Part shown: positions 16,548 through 26,345 of the stretch, in pieces
Layout of the letters: the number at the start of each line of letters is the position of its first letter
Position numbering within the stretch: position 1 is the first letter of the stretch
Made by a program: the position numbers and the translations under genes
NCBI GenBank assembly: GCA_002600635.1
Contig: CP021371.1
Coordinates: 1,491,001 to 1,555,000, forward strand
Direction: 5' to 3'
Length of the DNA: 64,000 nucleotides
Origin: Rhizobium sp. ACO-34A
GTDB taxonomy: Bacteria > Pseudomonadota > Alphaproteobacteria > Rhizobiales > Rhizobiaceae
Notes under the pieces: model-generated
The model's input: the letters and a program-made list of their open reading frames with translations, nothing else
What the model was told of the DNA's origin: nothing
Database searches by the model: none

Positions 16548-18974
16548 TCATCTCTGATCTCCCTGCGGCCAACGGCTGATGTAGGTGGCCATAGGTACAG
16601 ACTGAAGATGATGCTCCGAGCTCGACATGAGAAGCAGGCGATTGATGGTGTTGTCCTGAAGGCCGCCAAGCCGGAAGATGCTGCTCACCCGCCCAAGTGC
16701 ATACGGAACTTTAGCGCTATCGATCGCGGCATCAGCCTGACGTCTGCCGCGTTCAAACCGAGCCGCGAGCTGAGATTCGAAATTGGGCTTAGAGGCACCG
16801 GGCTTAGTTTTAAAGAGATATCGATAAGCACTGCTGAGAGCCGAGGAGACTCCGTTAAATGCTCCTCCGCTCTGGAGTTCAACGATCGGAGAAAAGCCGA
16901 CCGGAAACCGGATCGCACTGGAGCGTATCATGGTTCGCAGTTCCTCTAATGCCGGCGCGATGCCGAGATGGCGGCGGTTCAATGCGCCTTGCAGCTCCAG
17001 CCATCTGAAGGCGCTGTCGGTGAGAATTTGTGCGCCCGTAGCCTGGGCAAGATACATCGCCATTTCAAAGTTCGGCGCCATCTTTAACATGTTGAGCTGA
17101 CCGCCGTCGCCGACGGTATTCTCTTGGAGTACCCCTAGTGGATCCCGCCTGCGCATCTCTCTCACGTGCATAATGAGATCTTCGGGATTGATCGACGAAT
17201 CCAAAATTGGCACTTTCGCGAATTGCGACAGAAGAGCTTCGTCCGGCAACCCCATGATCATGCGCTGCGCATCTTCCTTGAAGACCGCATCCATGCGCGG
17301 GTCGAGGCCGCGGTCGAACCGGATATCTCCGCGGCGCCTCTCAGCCATATTCATCGTCTGGTCGCGAAGGTGAAGGTCGAAATCCCATGGATCGGGGACG
17401 AGGTGCACCAAACCGCGCTCCACCAATGGGAAGATACTGATGAAGGTCAAAAGCGACTTCAAGACTTCACCACGGTATGCGCTCGGATCGTTGGTGGGTC
17501 GTCTTTCCTCGCGGAGCGACATGGGATTGGTAAACGGGTGCTGGATGATGATCTCGCCAAAATACAGTGCCGATCCGAGGGCAAATTCGCCGATAAGCTT
17601 GGGGTGCAGCGAGCCCGTGTAGACCGATCTGAACGTGCCATCGGGTTTGGGCAGTAGCGATAGAAGATCGGTTTCGCGAGGCCAGAGAGATGCATAGATC
17701 TTATAAAGCGTTGAAATCTTCTCGTCGGTCATCTCGGATCGGACATCATCCCAATCCTTGCCGTCCAGCTCCAGCAGGTTCTCGATGCCCCTCATGAGCA
17801 TCAGGTTCCGCTCTCGGATGCTCTTTTCGCTCCAGCTTGTTCTGAGATGGGCTGGTTTGAATTTGCAGCATTGCAAGAACTTAAGACCACTACCGCAAGG
17901 GCAGATGTCCCTGTTTTTCGGAGACGCCTCCGGCAAGGTCTTGGTCAACCAGGGGCGCGGCTCCTCTTCTCGGCCGAATTCATCTTGATAGTGCACCCGA
18001 CCGCCTTCGTAACCGACGAACATTTCCCCGCCAAAATGAAAAAGTTCGTCTTCAGGAGGCAGCAAAGTAGTGCGGAGATCCTGCCAAGATTTTGTAACCG
18101 ACGCTTCTGGATAGAGCCATTCCTTCTGACCGGCGGCGATGTATCGGTTGGCCCGCGACTTGGCGATGAAATTGATCTCGATCACCTGCGTCTCGGTTAG
18201 CTGGCGTGTCCGGATGAAGTCGATAGTGTTTACCAGAGCGCGCTGGAAACTCCTGGCGAACGTCCTCTTTTCCAAAGGATTGGTGGTAGGATCCTTCGCA
18301 TACTCAAGATTCGTCAGGATCAAGCAGTGATCCGGTCCCATCGGATAAATCGTCTGAGACGCCTTTAGCGCGATAGAGGGGTCGGCAGGGAAATCATTGC
18401 GACGATCTCTGAGGGGCGCCGCGTGGTTGTAGACTGTGACGGGATGGTCCGTAAGTATGAATTTTGTCGGTGAGTTCTCCGCCGAAACAATCTCGCGGAC
18501 GCCGGTAGTCCAAGTGGCGACGTTGAGCATTCGGATACTTTGCATCTCCAGCATCAACTCATTCTGCGACAGTTCGGGATACTGTGTTTGCAGCCACGCC
18601 AATCCTTTGGGCGTGCGTAGTTTCTGAATATCGAGATACTGGAATAGGCTTTCGAAATTGTCGTGCCAGGCCGTCTGATCCGTGCCGGAAAACGCCCGGA
18701 TAGCCTCGGCACCGCGAGCATCGATATCCCCGAACAGTCGCCGCTCTATCTCATCGTTGACGTCGGTTCCAAAGAACGTCGAGTATAGATCTCGCGTACA
18801 AAATGCCCTCACTGGAGGCGTCTGAAACAGCGATTTTCCAGGAACCAGAGTACCGTCGCCTCGGGTGTGCATAGTCGGCTTCAAATCGAGATATGAGAGC
18901 GTATTGCTCCCACCCTGGAGAAAACGTGTCTGATGCCATTGGGGCACATAGTGATTGTTTCTCGTCACAGACAC
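16548..18974 (-). CDS. DUF4238 protein with SEC-C metal-binding motif
   Basis: This 808-aa protein opens with RNNHYVPQWHQTRFLQ, the hallmark of DUF4238. The DUF4238 region runs about 300 residues and includes FILTDHPVTVYN and ANRYIAAGQKEW. A SEC-C zinc motif DICPCGSGLKFLQCCK follows (about residue 360). The last ~430 residues are unassigned and include basic, helical segments. DUF4238 proteins occur often in defence-rich islands, but the biochemical role is unknown. The gene converges with the HExxH/zinc-ribbon pair and is divergent from the Gabija-like pair. Its length is about twice that of a plain DUF4238 protein. Confidence 0.75.
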   Translation of the reverse strand: MSVTRNNHYVPQWHQTRFLQGGSNTLSYLDLKPTMHTRGDGTLVPGKSLFQTPPVRAFCTRDLYSTFFGTDVNDEIERRLFGDIDARGAEAIRAFSGTDQTAWHDNFESLFQYLDIQKLRTPKGLAWLQTQYPELSQNELMLEMQSIRMLNVATWTTGVREIVSAENSPTKFILTDHPVTVYNHAAPLRDRRNDFPADPSIALKASQTIYPMGPDHCLILTNLEYAKDPTTNPLEKRTFARSFQRALVNTIDFIRTRQLTETQVIEINFIAKSRANRYIAAGQKEWLYPEASVTKSWQDLRTTLLPPEDELFHFGGEMFVGYEGGRVHYQDEFGREEEPRPWLTKTLPEASPKNRDICPCGSGLKFLQCCKFKPAHLRTSWSEKSIRERNLMLMRGIENLLELDGKDWDDVRSEMTDEKISTLYKIYASLWPRETDLLSLLPKPDGTFRSVYTGSLHPKLIGEFALGSALYFGEIIIQHPFTNPMSLREERRPTNDPSAYRGEVLKSLLTFISIFPLVERGLVHLVPDPWDFDLHLRDQTMNMAERRRGDIRFDRGLDPRMDAVFKEDAQRMIMGLPDEALLSQFAKVPILDSSINPEDLIMHVREMRRRDPLGVLQENTVGDGGQLNMLKMAPNFEMAMYLAQATGAQILTDSAFRWLELQGALNRRHLGIAPALEELRTMIRSSAIRFPVGFSPIVELQSGGAFNGVSSALSSAYRYLFKTKPGASKPNFESQLAARFERGRRQADAAIDSAKVPYALGRVSSIFRLGGLQDNTINRLLLMSSSEHHLQSVPMATYISRWPQGDQR

Positions 18975-19359
18975 GGCGCTTCAACCCATACTTGGCGTTT
19001 TTACACGCCTCTCATCGCGAAGACAGTATCTAGCAGACAATTTTGAGTCTTCGAAACCAGCGACGTGGGGCCGAGCACTCCGGATTTAGCATGGCCGGTC
19101 AGGTCGCTCAGGGCAATATCGGAGAGGGAGGCTTTCGCCGATGACCGGCGTCCTGTCTCGCACCGGGTGACGTCCCGCTGAATCGCTCGGCGTGATCTCG
19201 CGCTTTTCGTCGCCGTCCTCATAGACTTGCAACGGCATGCCGGCGCACAACGGCTGTCTGTAGTGCCAGACGTCCGCTCGAAAGCGACGGAATAGAATGA
19301 CGAATCGCTGCTGCGGTGTTTAGATGCAATCTTTGAGAGCACTTAGTCCGGATAGCATA
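18975..19359. other. divergent intergenic region
   Basis: This stretch lies between the DUF4238 and OLD-nuclease genes. A minus-strand frame covers 19001-19342, but its Ser/Arg/Cys-rich composition looks non-coding. Presumably it holds both promoters; no clear -35/-10 or palindrome was found. Confidence 0.35.
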
Positions 19360-21681
19360 ATGCATATCGAATCCATTCGAATCCGCAATTTCCGTCGTCT
19401 CAAGGATGTCCTCATCGACTTGGCATCTGATATCTCGATCTTCGTGGGCGCCAACAACAGCGGCAAGACGTCAGCAACGCATGCGCTGCAGCTTTTCACC
19501 TCGGCTTCGAGGGAACGATTTTCGATCCATGACTTCAGCTCCGACTGCTGGGAAGCAATCGACAGCTTCGGTGTTGGAGCAGATGGTGCGACCCTGCCGG
19601 CCATCTCCATGGACATCTGGTTCAACGTCGAGCCAGCGAACCTGCATCGTGTCGTAGACCTGCTGCCGAGCCTGGCTTTTGCGGGTAATACCGTAGGGAT
19701 CCGCGTAGAGTACGGCGCTTCTGACCCTTCTGCGCTTCTCGAATCCTTTAGGGCAGCAAATGCCATCGCGCGGGCCAACGTGCGTCCAGGCATCGCTGGA
19801 GCCCCGGATTATCATCCGTCACCCAGAACCCTCTGCGACTACCTTCGTGACGAGAGCGGGATCAGGCTGCGACAAGGATACGAGTTTCGATACTATGTGC
19901 TCGATCGCTCTCGCTTCGACCCCGAGTTCCGCGAGATGGGCGGATACATGCCTCGGTTGATCTCACCAGACAAGGGCCGCGGTGGAAAGGACATTCTGGC
20001 CAGCCTCGTGAAGGTCGATTTCCTTCACGCCCAGCGCCACCTGTCCGACTCTTCCGGGGGCACGCGCGCCGAGGAGCTCTCGCGAGTCCTTGGAAGGTTC
20101 TATCAACGAAATCTCGAACAGCGATCGACTGACTTCGGCGCGCAGCAGGCCCTGGCAGATTCAGAAGCGATGCTGAACGACCACCTCAGCCGGGTCTTCG
20201 GCCCGACACTCGACCGGCTGTCGGAACTCGGATATCCAGGGCTTGGCAACCCGCGCCTGCTTATCAAGACCGCGCTAAATCCTGCGACGATCTTGAGTTC
20301 GCAGGATGGTACGAGGGTCCATTACGCCCTGGGCGACGCCGACCAGAACGGCGTCCTGCCGACGCTTCCTGACCGATACAACGGGCTCGGCTTCAAGAAC
20401 CTCATATACATGGTCGTGGAACTGCTGGACCTTCATGCAAGGTGGCTGGAAGTCGAGGTGAGCCGTCCGCCTCTTCATCTGGTCTTCATAGAGGAACCTG
20501 AAGCGCATCTGCACGTCCAGCTTCAGCAGGTGTTCGTCCGCAAGGTGCTGGACATTCTCCGCATAGAAGGTGCCGACGCGCAGTACTACACGAGCCAGCT
20601 CGTGATCTCGACGCATTCGTCGCACATCCTCTATGAACGAGGTTTCAGACCGATCCGCTATTTTCGGAGAGTTGCCGGCGCGGCGTCGCAATCGTCCGAC
20701 GTTCTCAACCTGTCTTCCTTCTATCATACGACCTCTGCCCCGATCCGGAATTTCCTCGAGCGATACCTAAAGCTGACCCATTGCGACCTGTTCTTCGCCG
20801 ACGCCGCCGTATTGGTTGAAGGCAACGTCGAGCGCCTTCTGCTGCCGCAGATGATTGCGTCCGCAGCGCCGAGGCTTCGCTCGGCCTATCTCAGCGTGCT
20901 CGAAATCGGGGGTGCATTCGGGCACCGTTTCAAGACCCTGATCGAATTTCTTGGGATTACGACGCTCATCATTACTGACATCGACAGCGTCCTGCCGAGC
21001 GCCGGCGATGTGGCGGCCGACGTCGACGAGGACCTGGTTGACAACGATGCGGAAGGACTCGGAGCTGACGAGGCGCCTGCCGGCAACGAGGATCATGACG
21101 AAGACCCGGACGACGGGGACGACGAGCCCAAGCCAGGCACGGCATGCATGGTGTCTATCGACGGCGCCGTGACCTCGAACCAGACGCTTGCCCGCTGGCT
21201 GCCTAGTCGACGGGCGATTTCCGATCTCTTGGCTTGCGAGGAGGCTGACCGCATCCAACAGCGAGTGCATGCTCGCGGCGCGCTTGTTCGCGTGTCCTAT
21301 CAGACGGCGGTGAACGTTGTCTGGAAGACTGAAAACGCAGTGCTCGCCGGTCGGACGCTGGAGGAGGCATTCGCACTTGAGAACCTGCATTGGTGCCAAG
21401 ATATCAGGCGAAAGAGCCTCAAACTTCGCGTACGCGGCGCCGCGAAGCTTGGTCTGGCGGAAGTCGCTGCGAGGGTTCACCGGAAGGTGGCCGGCGCGAA
21501 CTTCCACAAGACAGACTTCGCTCTTGCGCTGCTCGAACAGGAGCCCGCAGCCTGGGTCGTGCCTCACTATATCGCGGACGGCTTGCGCTGGCTCGAGGCT
21601 GAGGTGACACCCCCGGACGAAGTTGTGATGGCGGACGACGTCGCAGGGAGGCACGCTGCGCTCGAGGGCTTGATTGGATGA
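19360..21681 (+). CDS. gajA: Gabija-like OLD-family ATPase/TOPRIM nuclease
   Basis: ATG 19360 starts the typical MHIESIRIRNFRRLKD; an ATG 12 codons upstream is possible. The ABC-type ATPase shows Walker A VGANNSGKT and the signature/Walker B region LVFIEEPEAHLHV (about residue 385), then STHSSHIL. The TOPRIM half shows AVLVEGNVERLLLPQM (about 500) and LIITDIDSV (about 545), followed by an acidic insert of about 40 residues and then ACMVSIDGAVTSNQTL. This is the class 2 OLD layout, the GajA subunit of Gabija, here 773 aa against about 580 for the founding member. The gene overlaps the helicase gene by ATGA. Gabija nicks and degrades DNA and blocks phage; function here is inferred from family and pairing. 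Confidence 0.85.
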   Translation: MHIESIRIRNFRRLKDVLIDLASDISIFVGANNSGKTSATHALQLFTSASRERFSIHDFSSDCWEAIDSFGVGADGATLPAISMDIWFNVEPANLHRVVDLLPSLAFAGNTVGIRVEYGASDPSALLESFRAANAIARANVRPGIAGAPDYHPSPRTLCDYLRDESGIRLRQGYEFRYYVLDRSRFDPEFREMGGYMPRLISPDKGRGGKDILASLVKVDFLHAQRHLSDSSGGTRAEELSRVLGRFYQRNLEQRSTDFGAQQALADSEAMLNDHLSRVFGPTLDRLSELGYPGLGNPRLLIKTALNPATILSSQDGTRVHYALGDADQNGVLPTLPDRYNGLGFKNLIYMVVELLDLHARWLEVEVSRPPLHLVFIEEPEAHLHVQLQQVFVRKVLDILRIEGADAQYYTSQLVISTHSSHILYERGFRPIRYFRRVAGAASQSSDVLNLSSFYHTTSAPIRNFLERYLKLTHCDLFFADAAVLVEGNVERLLLPQMIASAAPRLRSAYLSVLEIGGAFGHRFKTLIEFLGITTLIITDIDSVLPSAGDVAADVDEDLVDNDAEGLGADEAPAGNEDHDEDPDDGDDEPKPGTACMVSIDGAVTSNQTLARWLPSRRAISDLLACEEADRIQQRVHARGALVRVSYQTAVNVVWKTENAVLAGRTLEEAFALENLHWCQDIRRKSLKLRVRGAAKLGLAEVAARVHRKVAGANFHKTDFALALLEQEPAAWVVPHYIADGLRWLEAEVTPPDEVVMADDVAGRHAALEGLIG

Positions 21682-23555
21682 TCAGCCGGTTAGGTAAGCC
21701 CGATACACAAGCCGATGTCGATCTGAAAGAGCTGCTTGACCAGCGTCCGCCGGAAAACTTTGTCGTCGTGGCTGGAGCAGGTTCTGGCAAAACAACGTCC
21801 TTGATCAAGGCGCTTTCCCACCTCACGCGGACACGAGGGCGGGAGCTGCTGATGCGAGGGCAGCAGGTCGCGTGCATCACGTATACGGACGTAGCCGTGA
21901 CCGAGATACGGGGCGATGTAGGCGATGACGCCCTGTGCCATGTCTCCACCATCCATAGCTTCCTCTGGTCCTTGATCCAACCTTTCCAGACAGACATCCG
22001 GGATTGGGTGATCACCCGCATTGGCGAGAAAATTCTGGAGGAATCTGCGCGGCTCGACAATCCCAGGACAAGAGTGGCGTCACGGCCCAAGATCGAAGCA
22101 TCGCTGGTCAGGTACAACCACCAAAAGGAAATCGTGGCCGGGCTCGAAAGGTTCACCTATGGAACCGGCAGTGACTACTCGCACGGGATTCTGGGGCATT
22201 CCGATATTCTGAAGCTGGTGCCAGCGCTGCTTCAGGAGAAGCAGCTTCTGCGGGATCTCCTTGCAGCCCGGTATCCGGTCCTGTTCGTGGACGAAAGCCA
22301 GGATACCACCCCGGCTTTCATCGAAGCGCTTCGCATGGTGGCTAGGACTGTAGGTCATGACTTCTGCCTGGGCTTCTTCGGGGACCCCATGCAGAAGATC
22401 TACACCGCCGGCGCGGGAGCTATCGCCCTTGAGGAAGGCTGGCGTGAGTTGAAGAAGCCTGAGAATTTCCGGTGCCCGCAGAGTGTTCTGAGGGTTATCA
22501 ATAACATCCGAGCCGAAGACGATCGATTGGAACAGATACGGGGCCGCACAATACGTCAGGATGGACGAGATGTACCCGTCGAGGGAACTGCTAGATTATT
22601 CCTACTGCCGGCTGACGGGAAGCGGACGGAACGTGTGGGCCAAGTGCGACGATATTTAAGCCGGAACAATGACGACCCGCTCTGGGAGAGTGATGCCGAG
22701 GCTGCAGACGTCCGAATGCTCGTCGTCGTTCATCGGATGGCTGCCTCGCGGCTTGGATTCCCAGATCTATACGCAGCTCTCAACGACGACGCCCCCGAGA
22801 GCCTTAAAGACGGCGTCGTCGATGGCACCGCCTGGCCCCTTCGACCGTTCATGACGTATCTTCTTCCGCTGGCGGCTGCCGTTCGGGCTGAAGACGATTT
22901 CGAAGTGGTGGCGGTTCTTCGCGATCGAGGTCCGCTTTCCAATCCGGCCGGCCTTCAGGACGTCGCAAATATTTTGGTGGGGCTTCAGGCGGCGACGATC
23001 GAACTCAACAGGCTTCTTTCAAATCCTGCGACCACTGTGAGGCAGGTGATCACGTTCGCGATCGCGGCCACATTGATGGTCGCAGATGAAAGACTGTCAC
23101 GGCATCTCGCCGTTCCCGCAGCACCGCAGGATGAGATGGACCCGGAGCGGCCGGCACTTGCTGCATTCCTTGAAAGTCCTGCGATACAGCTTTGGGAATA
23201 CAAGAAATATATCGAGGACTTGTCACCGTTTGCGACGCAGCAAGGCGTCAAAGGAGCAGAGTTCGATAGGGTCATGGTGCTGTTGGATGACGAAGAAGGC
23301 AGAGGCCAGACCTTGTTTTCCTATGGCAAGTACTTTGGTATCACGGAGCTATCGCCAACGGACAAGGCGAACATCGCCGATGGGAAGGACTCGGTCGTCA
23401 GTCGAACACGGCGCCTGTTCTATGTCTGCTGCTCCCGCGCGGTTCAGGACCTGGCGGTCGTTCTGTTCGTTCCGGATGTCTCGGCTGCACGCGATGCGGT
23501 CGCTGCTAAAGGCTTTTTTGCCATGGAGAACATCATCGGCGAAGACGCCCTATGA
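21678..23555 (+). CDS. gajB: UvrD-like helicase, Gabija GajB-type partner
   Basis: This 625-aa superfamily 1 helicase has motif I VAGAGSGKTTSL (about residue 35), the Ia region ACITYTDVAVTEI, motif II VLFVDESQDTTP (about 210), motif III FFGDPMQKIY, motif V VKGAEFDRVMVLLD (about 530) and motif VI RTRRLFYVCCSRA (about 575). All catalytic motifs look intact. It starts inside the stop of the OLD nuclease gene (ATGA), so the two are translationally coupled as in Gabija operons. It is about 130 residues longer than the reference GajB. Confidence 0.88.
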   Translation: MISRLGKPDTQADVDLKELLDQRPPENFVVVAGAGSGKTTSLIKALSHLTRTRGRELLMRGQQVACITYTDVAVTEIRGDVGDDALCHVSTIHSFLWSLIQPFQTDIRDWVITRIGEKILEESARLDNPRTRVASRPKIEASLVRYNHQKEIVAGLERFTYGTGSDYSHGILGHSDILKLVPALLQEKQLLRDLLAARYPVLFVDESQDTTPAFIEALRMVARTVGHDFCLGFFGDPMQKIYTAGAGAIALEEGWRELKKPENFRCPQSVLRVINNIRAEDDRLEQIRGRTIRQDGRDVPVEGTARLFLLPADGKRTERVGQVRRYLSRNNDDPLWESDAEAADVRMLVVVHRMAASRLGFPDLYAALNDDAPESLKDGVVDGTAWPLRPFMTYLLPLAAAVRAEDDFEVVAVLRDRGPLSNPAGLQDVANILVGLQAATIELNRLLSNPATTVRQVITFAIAATLMVADERLSRHLAVPAAPQDEMDPERPALAAFLESPAIQLWEYKKYIEDLSPFATQQGVKGAEFDRVMVLLDDEEGRGQTLFSYGKYFGITELSPTDKANIADGKDSVVSRTRRLFYVCCSRAVQDLAVVLFVPDVSAARDAVAAKGFFAMENIIGEDAL

Positions 23556-23722
23556 TGTCGGAATCTTTGGTAGCAAGCACAAGGTTTTCCGAGCAGCGCG
23601 CCTGCGATGGCCAATTCGGCAATTCCGCTCCTAAGACCTAGAGGATTTAGAGAGCCAAGTGCGCTTTCTTCTCGATGACCTGATTGCAAATCCAATCCCT
23701 ATAGAAAGCCTCGTGTAGTTGA

Positions 23723-24664
23723 ATGCTCTGCAATTTTTCGACAACGTTTCCAGAATTCGTGGCGGCATTCCTTGATCAGGGACGCAGCCTCCGGCGCCGC
23801 TTTCGTGAAGAGACAATTACCGATCTCATGATGGGCAACCTTATGGCCGCTTCGGGAGGCAAGCTCATCGTGGAATTTCCGGACGAGCCAGCGACAGGCG
23901 CCGACATGGAATGGAACTTTGTCGACCGCCGGTCGCGAACGTTCTTCCAGATTCTCGTTCAGGCGAAACAGGCCTATGGTACGGGCACAGTCTGGTCGCG
24001 CCACAACTACCGCGAATTGTATCACGTGTCCGGATCGAAGCCGCAAGCACACACCCTGTGCAACGCTGCTCGGACGTCAGGAACGTCCAGCTACCCTCTG
24101 TACCTCTTTTATCATCCGAGTTCGACAATATCGCTGGCGCAGAAAGCCGGCGTTATGAATATCCAAGGTGTCAACATAGCAGACGGCTTCTTCATAGAGC
24201 ACTTGGTTAGGACTGCAAACGGGCAGCGGCTCCGTACTCGCAACAGAAGCCTAAAGGCGATCGCGCCGGTCCTAAATCCGCTTTCGCTGTTGTTTTGCCC
24301 GCCTGTCACACTACCGCTTTCACCTGCGGCATATCTCGGAACATCACCAACGGTGTTCTTGGTACAACAAATCGGCGGTCGCCCAAGTGTGGGCGTTCCA
24401 ATGCCGCCTGATCCGCATACTGTCCGAAGGCGCGTTTTGTTGATATCCGACATGGCTGCTCGAGGTGTTGTATCTGAAACGAAATCTCGTCAAGAAGAGG
24501 ACGAATTCGTCTCACTCGACCACGTGCCGTTGGTGTCAGAACATATACCCGATTATGTCGAAGACATTATTGAAAGGCGCGGACGCCGCAGTGGCGAGGA
24601 TGCCACGCTTGATCGATGGCGGCTAACGTTCTTATCAATTGCGTCCGAACCGCAGCCAGATTAA
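23723..24664 (+). CDS. DUF6615-type putative nuclease
   Basis: This 313-aa protein has a motif set resembling a restriction-endonuclease fold: FREETITDLMM (about residue 27), TGADMEWNF (about 60) and FQILVQAKQAYG (about 78). Together these read as E...D-x-E...Q-x-K. I associate this pattern with DUF6615, a family of unknown function. It follows the Gabija-like pair on the same strand after 167 bases and could be an accessory nuclease or independent cargo. No membrane or ATPase motif. Its C-terminal half (residues 200-313) is unassigned. Confidence 0.6.
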   Translation: MLCNFSTTFPEFVAAFLDQGRSLRRRFREETITDLMMGNLMAASGGKLIVEFPDEPATGADMEWNFVDRRSRTFFQILVQAKQAYGTGTVWSRHNYRELYHVSGSKPQAHTLCNAARTSGTSSYPLYLFYHPSSTISLAQKAGVMNIQGVNIADGFFIEHLVRTANGQRLRTRNRSLKAIAPVLNPLSLLFCPPVTLPLSPAAYLGTSPTVFLVQQIGGRPSVGVPMPPDPHTVRRRVLLISDMAARGVVSETKSRQEEDEFVSLDHVPLVSEHIPDYVEDIIERRGRRSGEDATLDRWRLTFLSIASEPQPD

Positions 24665-24749
24665 ATGTCTGATATCATGAATAATTGCAGAAAATACCGC
24701 TGAGTTTTTCGCATCTCTGTCACAGCACGCCTTGGGTTACTCCGATGGC

Positions 24750-26345
24750 TCAGTCTGTGCTGTCAGCTACGAGGGTTGGGCCTGATGATTTTTGTTTTGG
24801 ACTGATATCCGGATGGTTGAGAAGCAATTGGAGTGCTTTGACAACCATCGAGTTATCCTGATGCTTGACAAGGAGTTCTGCAGTTTCAAGGAGAAGTCCC
24901 TGTCGCATTACACTAAGACTGTTCGTTTTAAGAATTAGAATGTCGTAGAGCTTTCGGAATAATTCCGCTTCTGGAGTGCCAACTTTCGTCAAGTGCTTAA
25001 ATAGAGGCGCGTTCACGTAGTATTTAATCGAAGTAGTCACATTGTTGTGCCCAAGGGCGCTAGCCAAGTTTTGAAGGACATTGTTTACTAAAGAGGCGTC
25101 GAAATTATATCGGTTATTTGAAAAGTACTCGCGCCACAATGACGCAGCAGTATTCGTGGCGTAGTAAGCCCTGAGCTTGTGTGCGCTGCTTTTGATCCCG
25201 AGGCATCTAAATCCAGCGCCAATAATGTCGCCGATTGCTTTGGCCGTTAAGCGTTCACCTGATTTTTTCTCGGACAGAAAGAGATGCCGGCTTGGTTCGA
25301 GACCCGCGCGGGAAGCCTCATGTTGTTTTAGATAGCTCGCGCGAATACCCCAAATACCGTTCTCTAAGATATCGCACACCAGTTGCGGATCAAAAGGCGC
25401 CCACCTTTCCTTGTCACCCTTGCCCTTTACGAGCACGCGCATGAATGCATATTCTGTACCTTTCTTTAAAGAAAGGACTTTGCCAACTATCGACTGTTGA
25501 AGTGGCCTGACATCAACGATGCTATCAAGGTCGATCAACTCTCTGGTGATGCCGTTTTCAAGAAGAGCATGAGCAATTTGGTCAACGTTGACATTTCCTA
25601 CTTCGTCGCATCGCAGACCTCCTAAAGCCATTGTGCGAGCGATCAGCCAGTTGCGATCAGCGACCTGCTTTTCGTGTTCTGGTGGGGAGGAAAGTTTGAG
25701 CTTCTGTTGCGTTCTGAAGGCCTTACCGCGGAGAAAAGAATACAGTCTCAAAACTTCGCTTTCCTGTGGAGAGCGAGGCGCCTTGGGAGATGGCTTGAAA
25801 CCTTCGGCTCTACTCCAAACAGGGTATTCTCTCTTCAGCCGGCCATTCCACGCGGTTTTACTGGATAAAGGGGTATTACCTGAAGGGCTCACAAAATTTG
25901 GTGTCTTATCGCCGTCTGCTCCGAAAGGCATTGCCCTGTGAATGACCCGGTAAAACTCGAAAACGCAATGAATTTTTTTCGATATTCGATGATTAGTCGC
26001 CCGTTGAGCCGGATGGATTTTTCGCCGTCCGTTCTTCTCTATTACAACCCACCCTTGGCTGGTCCGCCATCTTTCTAGTATATCGTCGCTTACGTCGAAG
26101 AGACAAAGTCCGTTATTTGCGAGGAAGGTAAGCCACTCCCGGAGAGCATAGGCCTCTGGCTTCATAGAGCTTATCTTGACCCGCTTGTTTTCGGCAGAGT
26201 AGCCAAAATAGTACATGGCTGGCTCGCATATCGTTCGGTCAGGCCACCTTAGTATGGGAAGACCAGGTCGCGGAGCGGATGCCCAATTGAGATTCTCATC
26301 AGCAAACGTGAGCTTGAAGTCAGAGGTTACGTATGTCTTCATCAC
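24750..26345 (-). CDS. tyrosine recombinase, catalytic set complete (operon gene 4)
   Basis: This 531-aa protein has a C-terminal tyrosine-recombinase domain: box I Arg in GGLRCDEVG (about residue 245), a Lys in VKGKGDKERWAPFD (about 305), SAHKLRAYYATN (HxxR, about 388), LGHNNVTTSIKYYV with the His and nucleophile Tyr (about 432-442). All catalytic positions are present. The N-terminal ~200 residues form the DNA-binding part. The start overlaps the end of the preceding small gene by 26 bases, so translation is coupled. It is last in the minus-strand operon at the right end of the element and comparable with TnpA of Tn554 or GmtY-type integrases; homology class is not proven. Confidence 0.88.
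   Translation of the reverse strand: MMKTYVTSDFKLTFADENLNWASAPRPGLPILRWPDRTICEPAMYYFGYSAENKRVKISSMKPEAYALREWLTFLANNGLCLFDVSDDILERWRTSQGWVVIEKNGRRKIHPAQRATNHRISKKIHCVFEFYRVIHRAMPFGADGDKTPNFVSPSGNTPLSSKTAWNGRLKREYPVWSRAEGFKPSPKAPRSPQESEVLRLYSFLRGKAFRTQQKLKLSSPPEHEKQVADRNWLIARTMALGGLRCDEVGNVNVDQIAHALLENGITRELIDLDSIVDVRPLQQSIVGKVLSLKKGTEYAFMRVLVKGKGDKERWAPFDPQLVCDILENGIWGIRASYLKQHEASRAGLEPSRHLFLSEKKSGERLTAKAIGDIIGAGFRCLGIKSSAHKLRAYYATNTAASLWREYFSNNRYNFDASLVNNVLQNLASALGHNNVTTSIKYYVNAPLFKHLTKVGTPEAELFRKLYDILILKTNSLSVMRQGLLLETAELLVKHQDNSMVVKALQLLLNHPDISPKQKSSGPTLVADSTD

Noticed and set aside
19001..19342. 113-codon minus-strand frame upstream of the OLD nuclease
   Set aside because: Composition unlike real genes here; overlaps the divergent promoter region.
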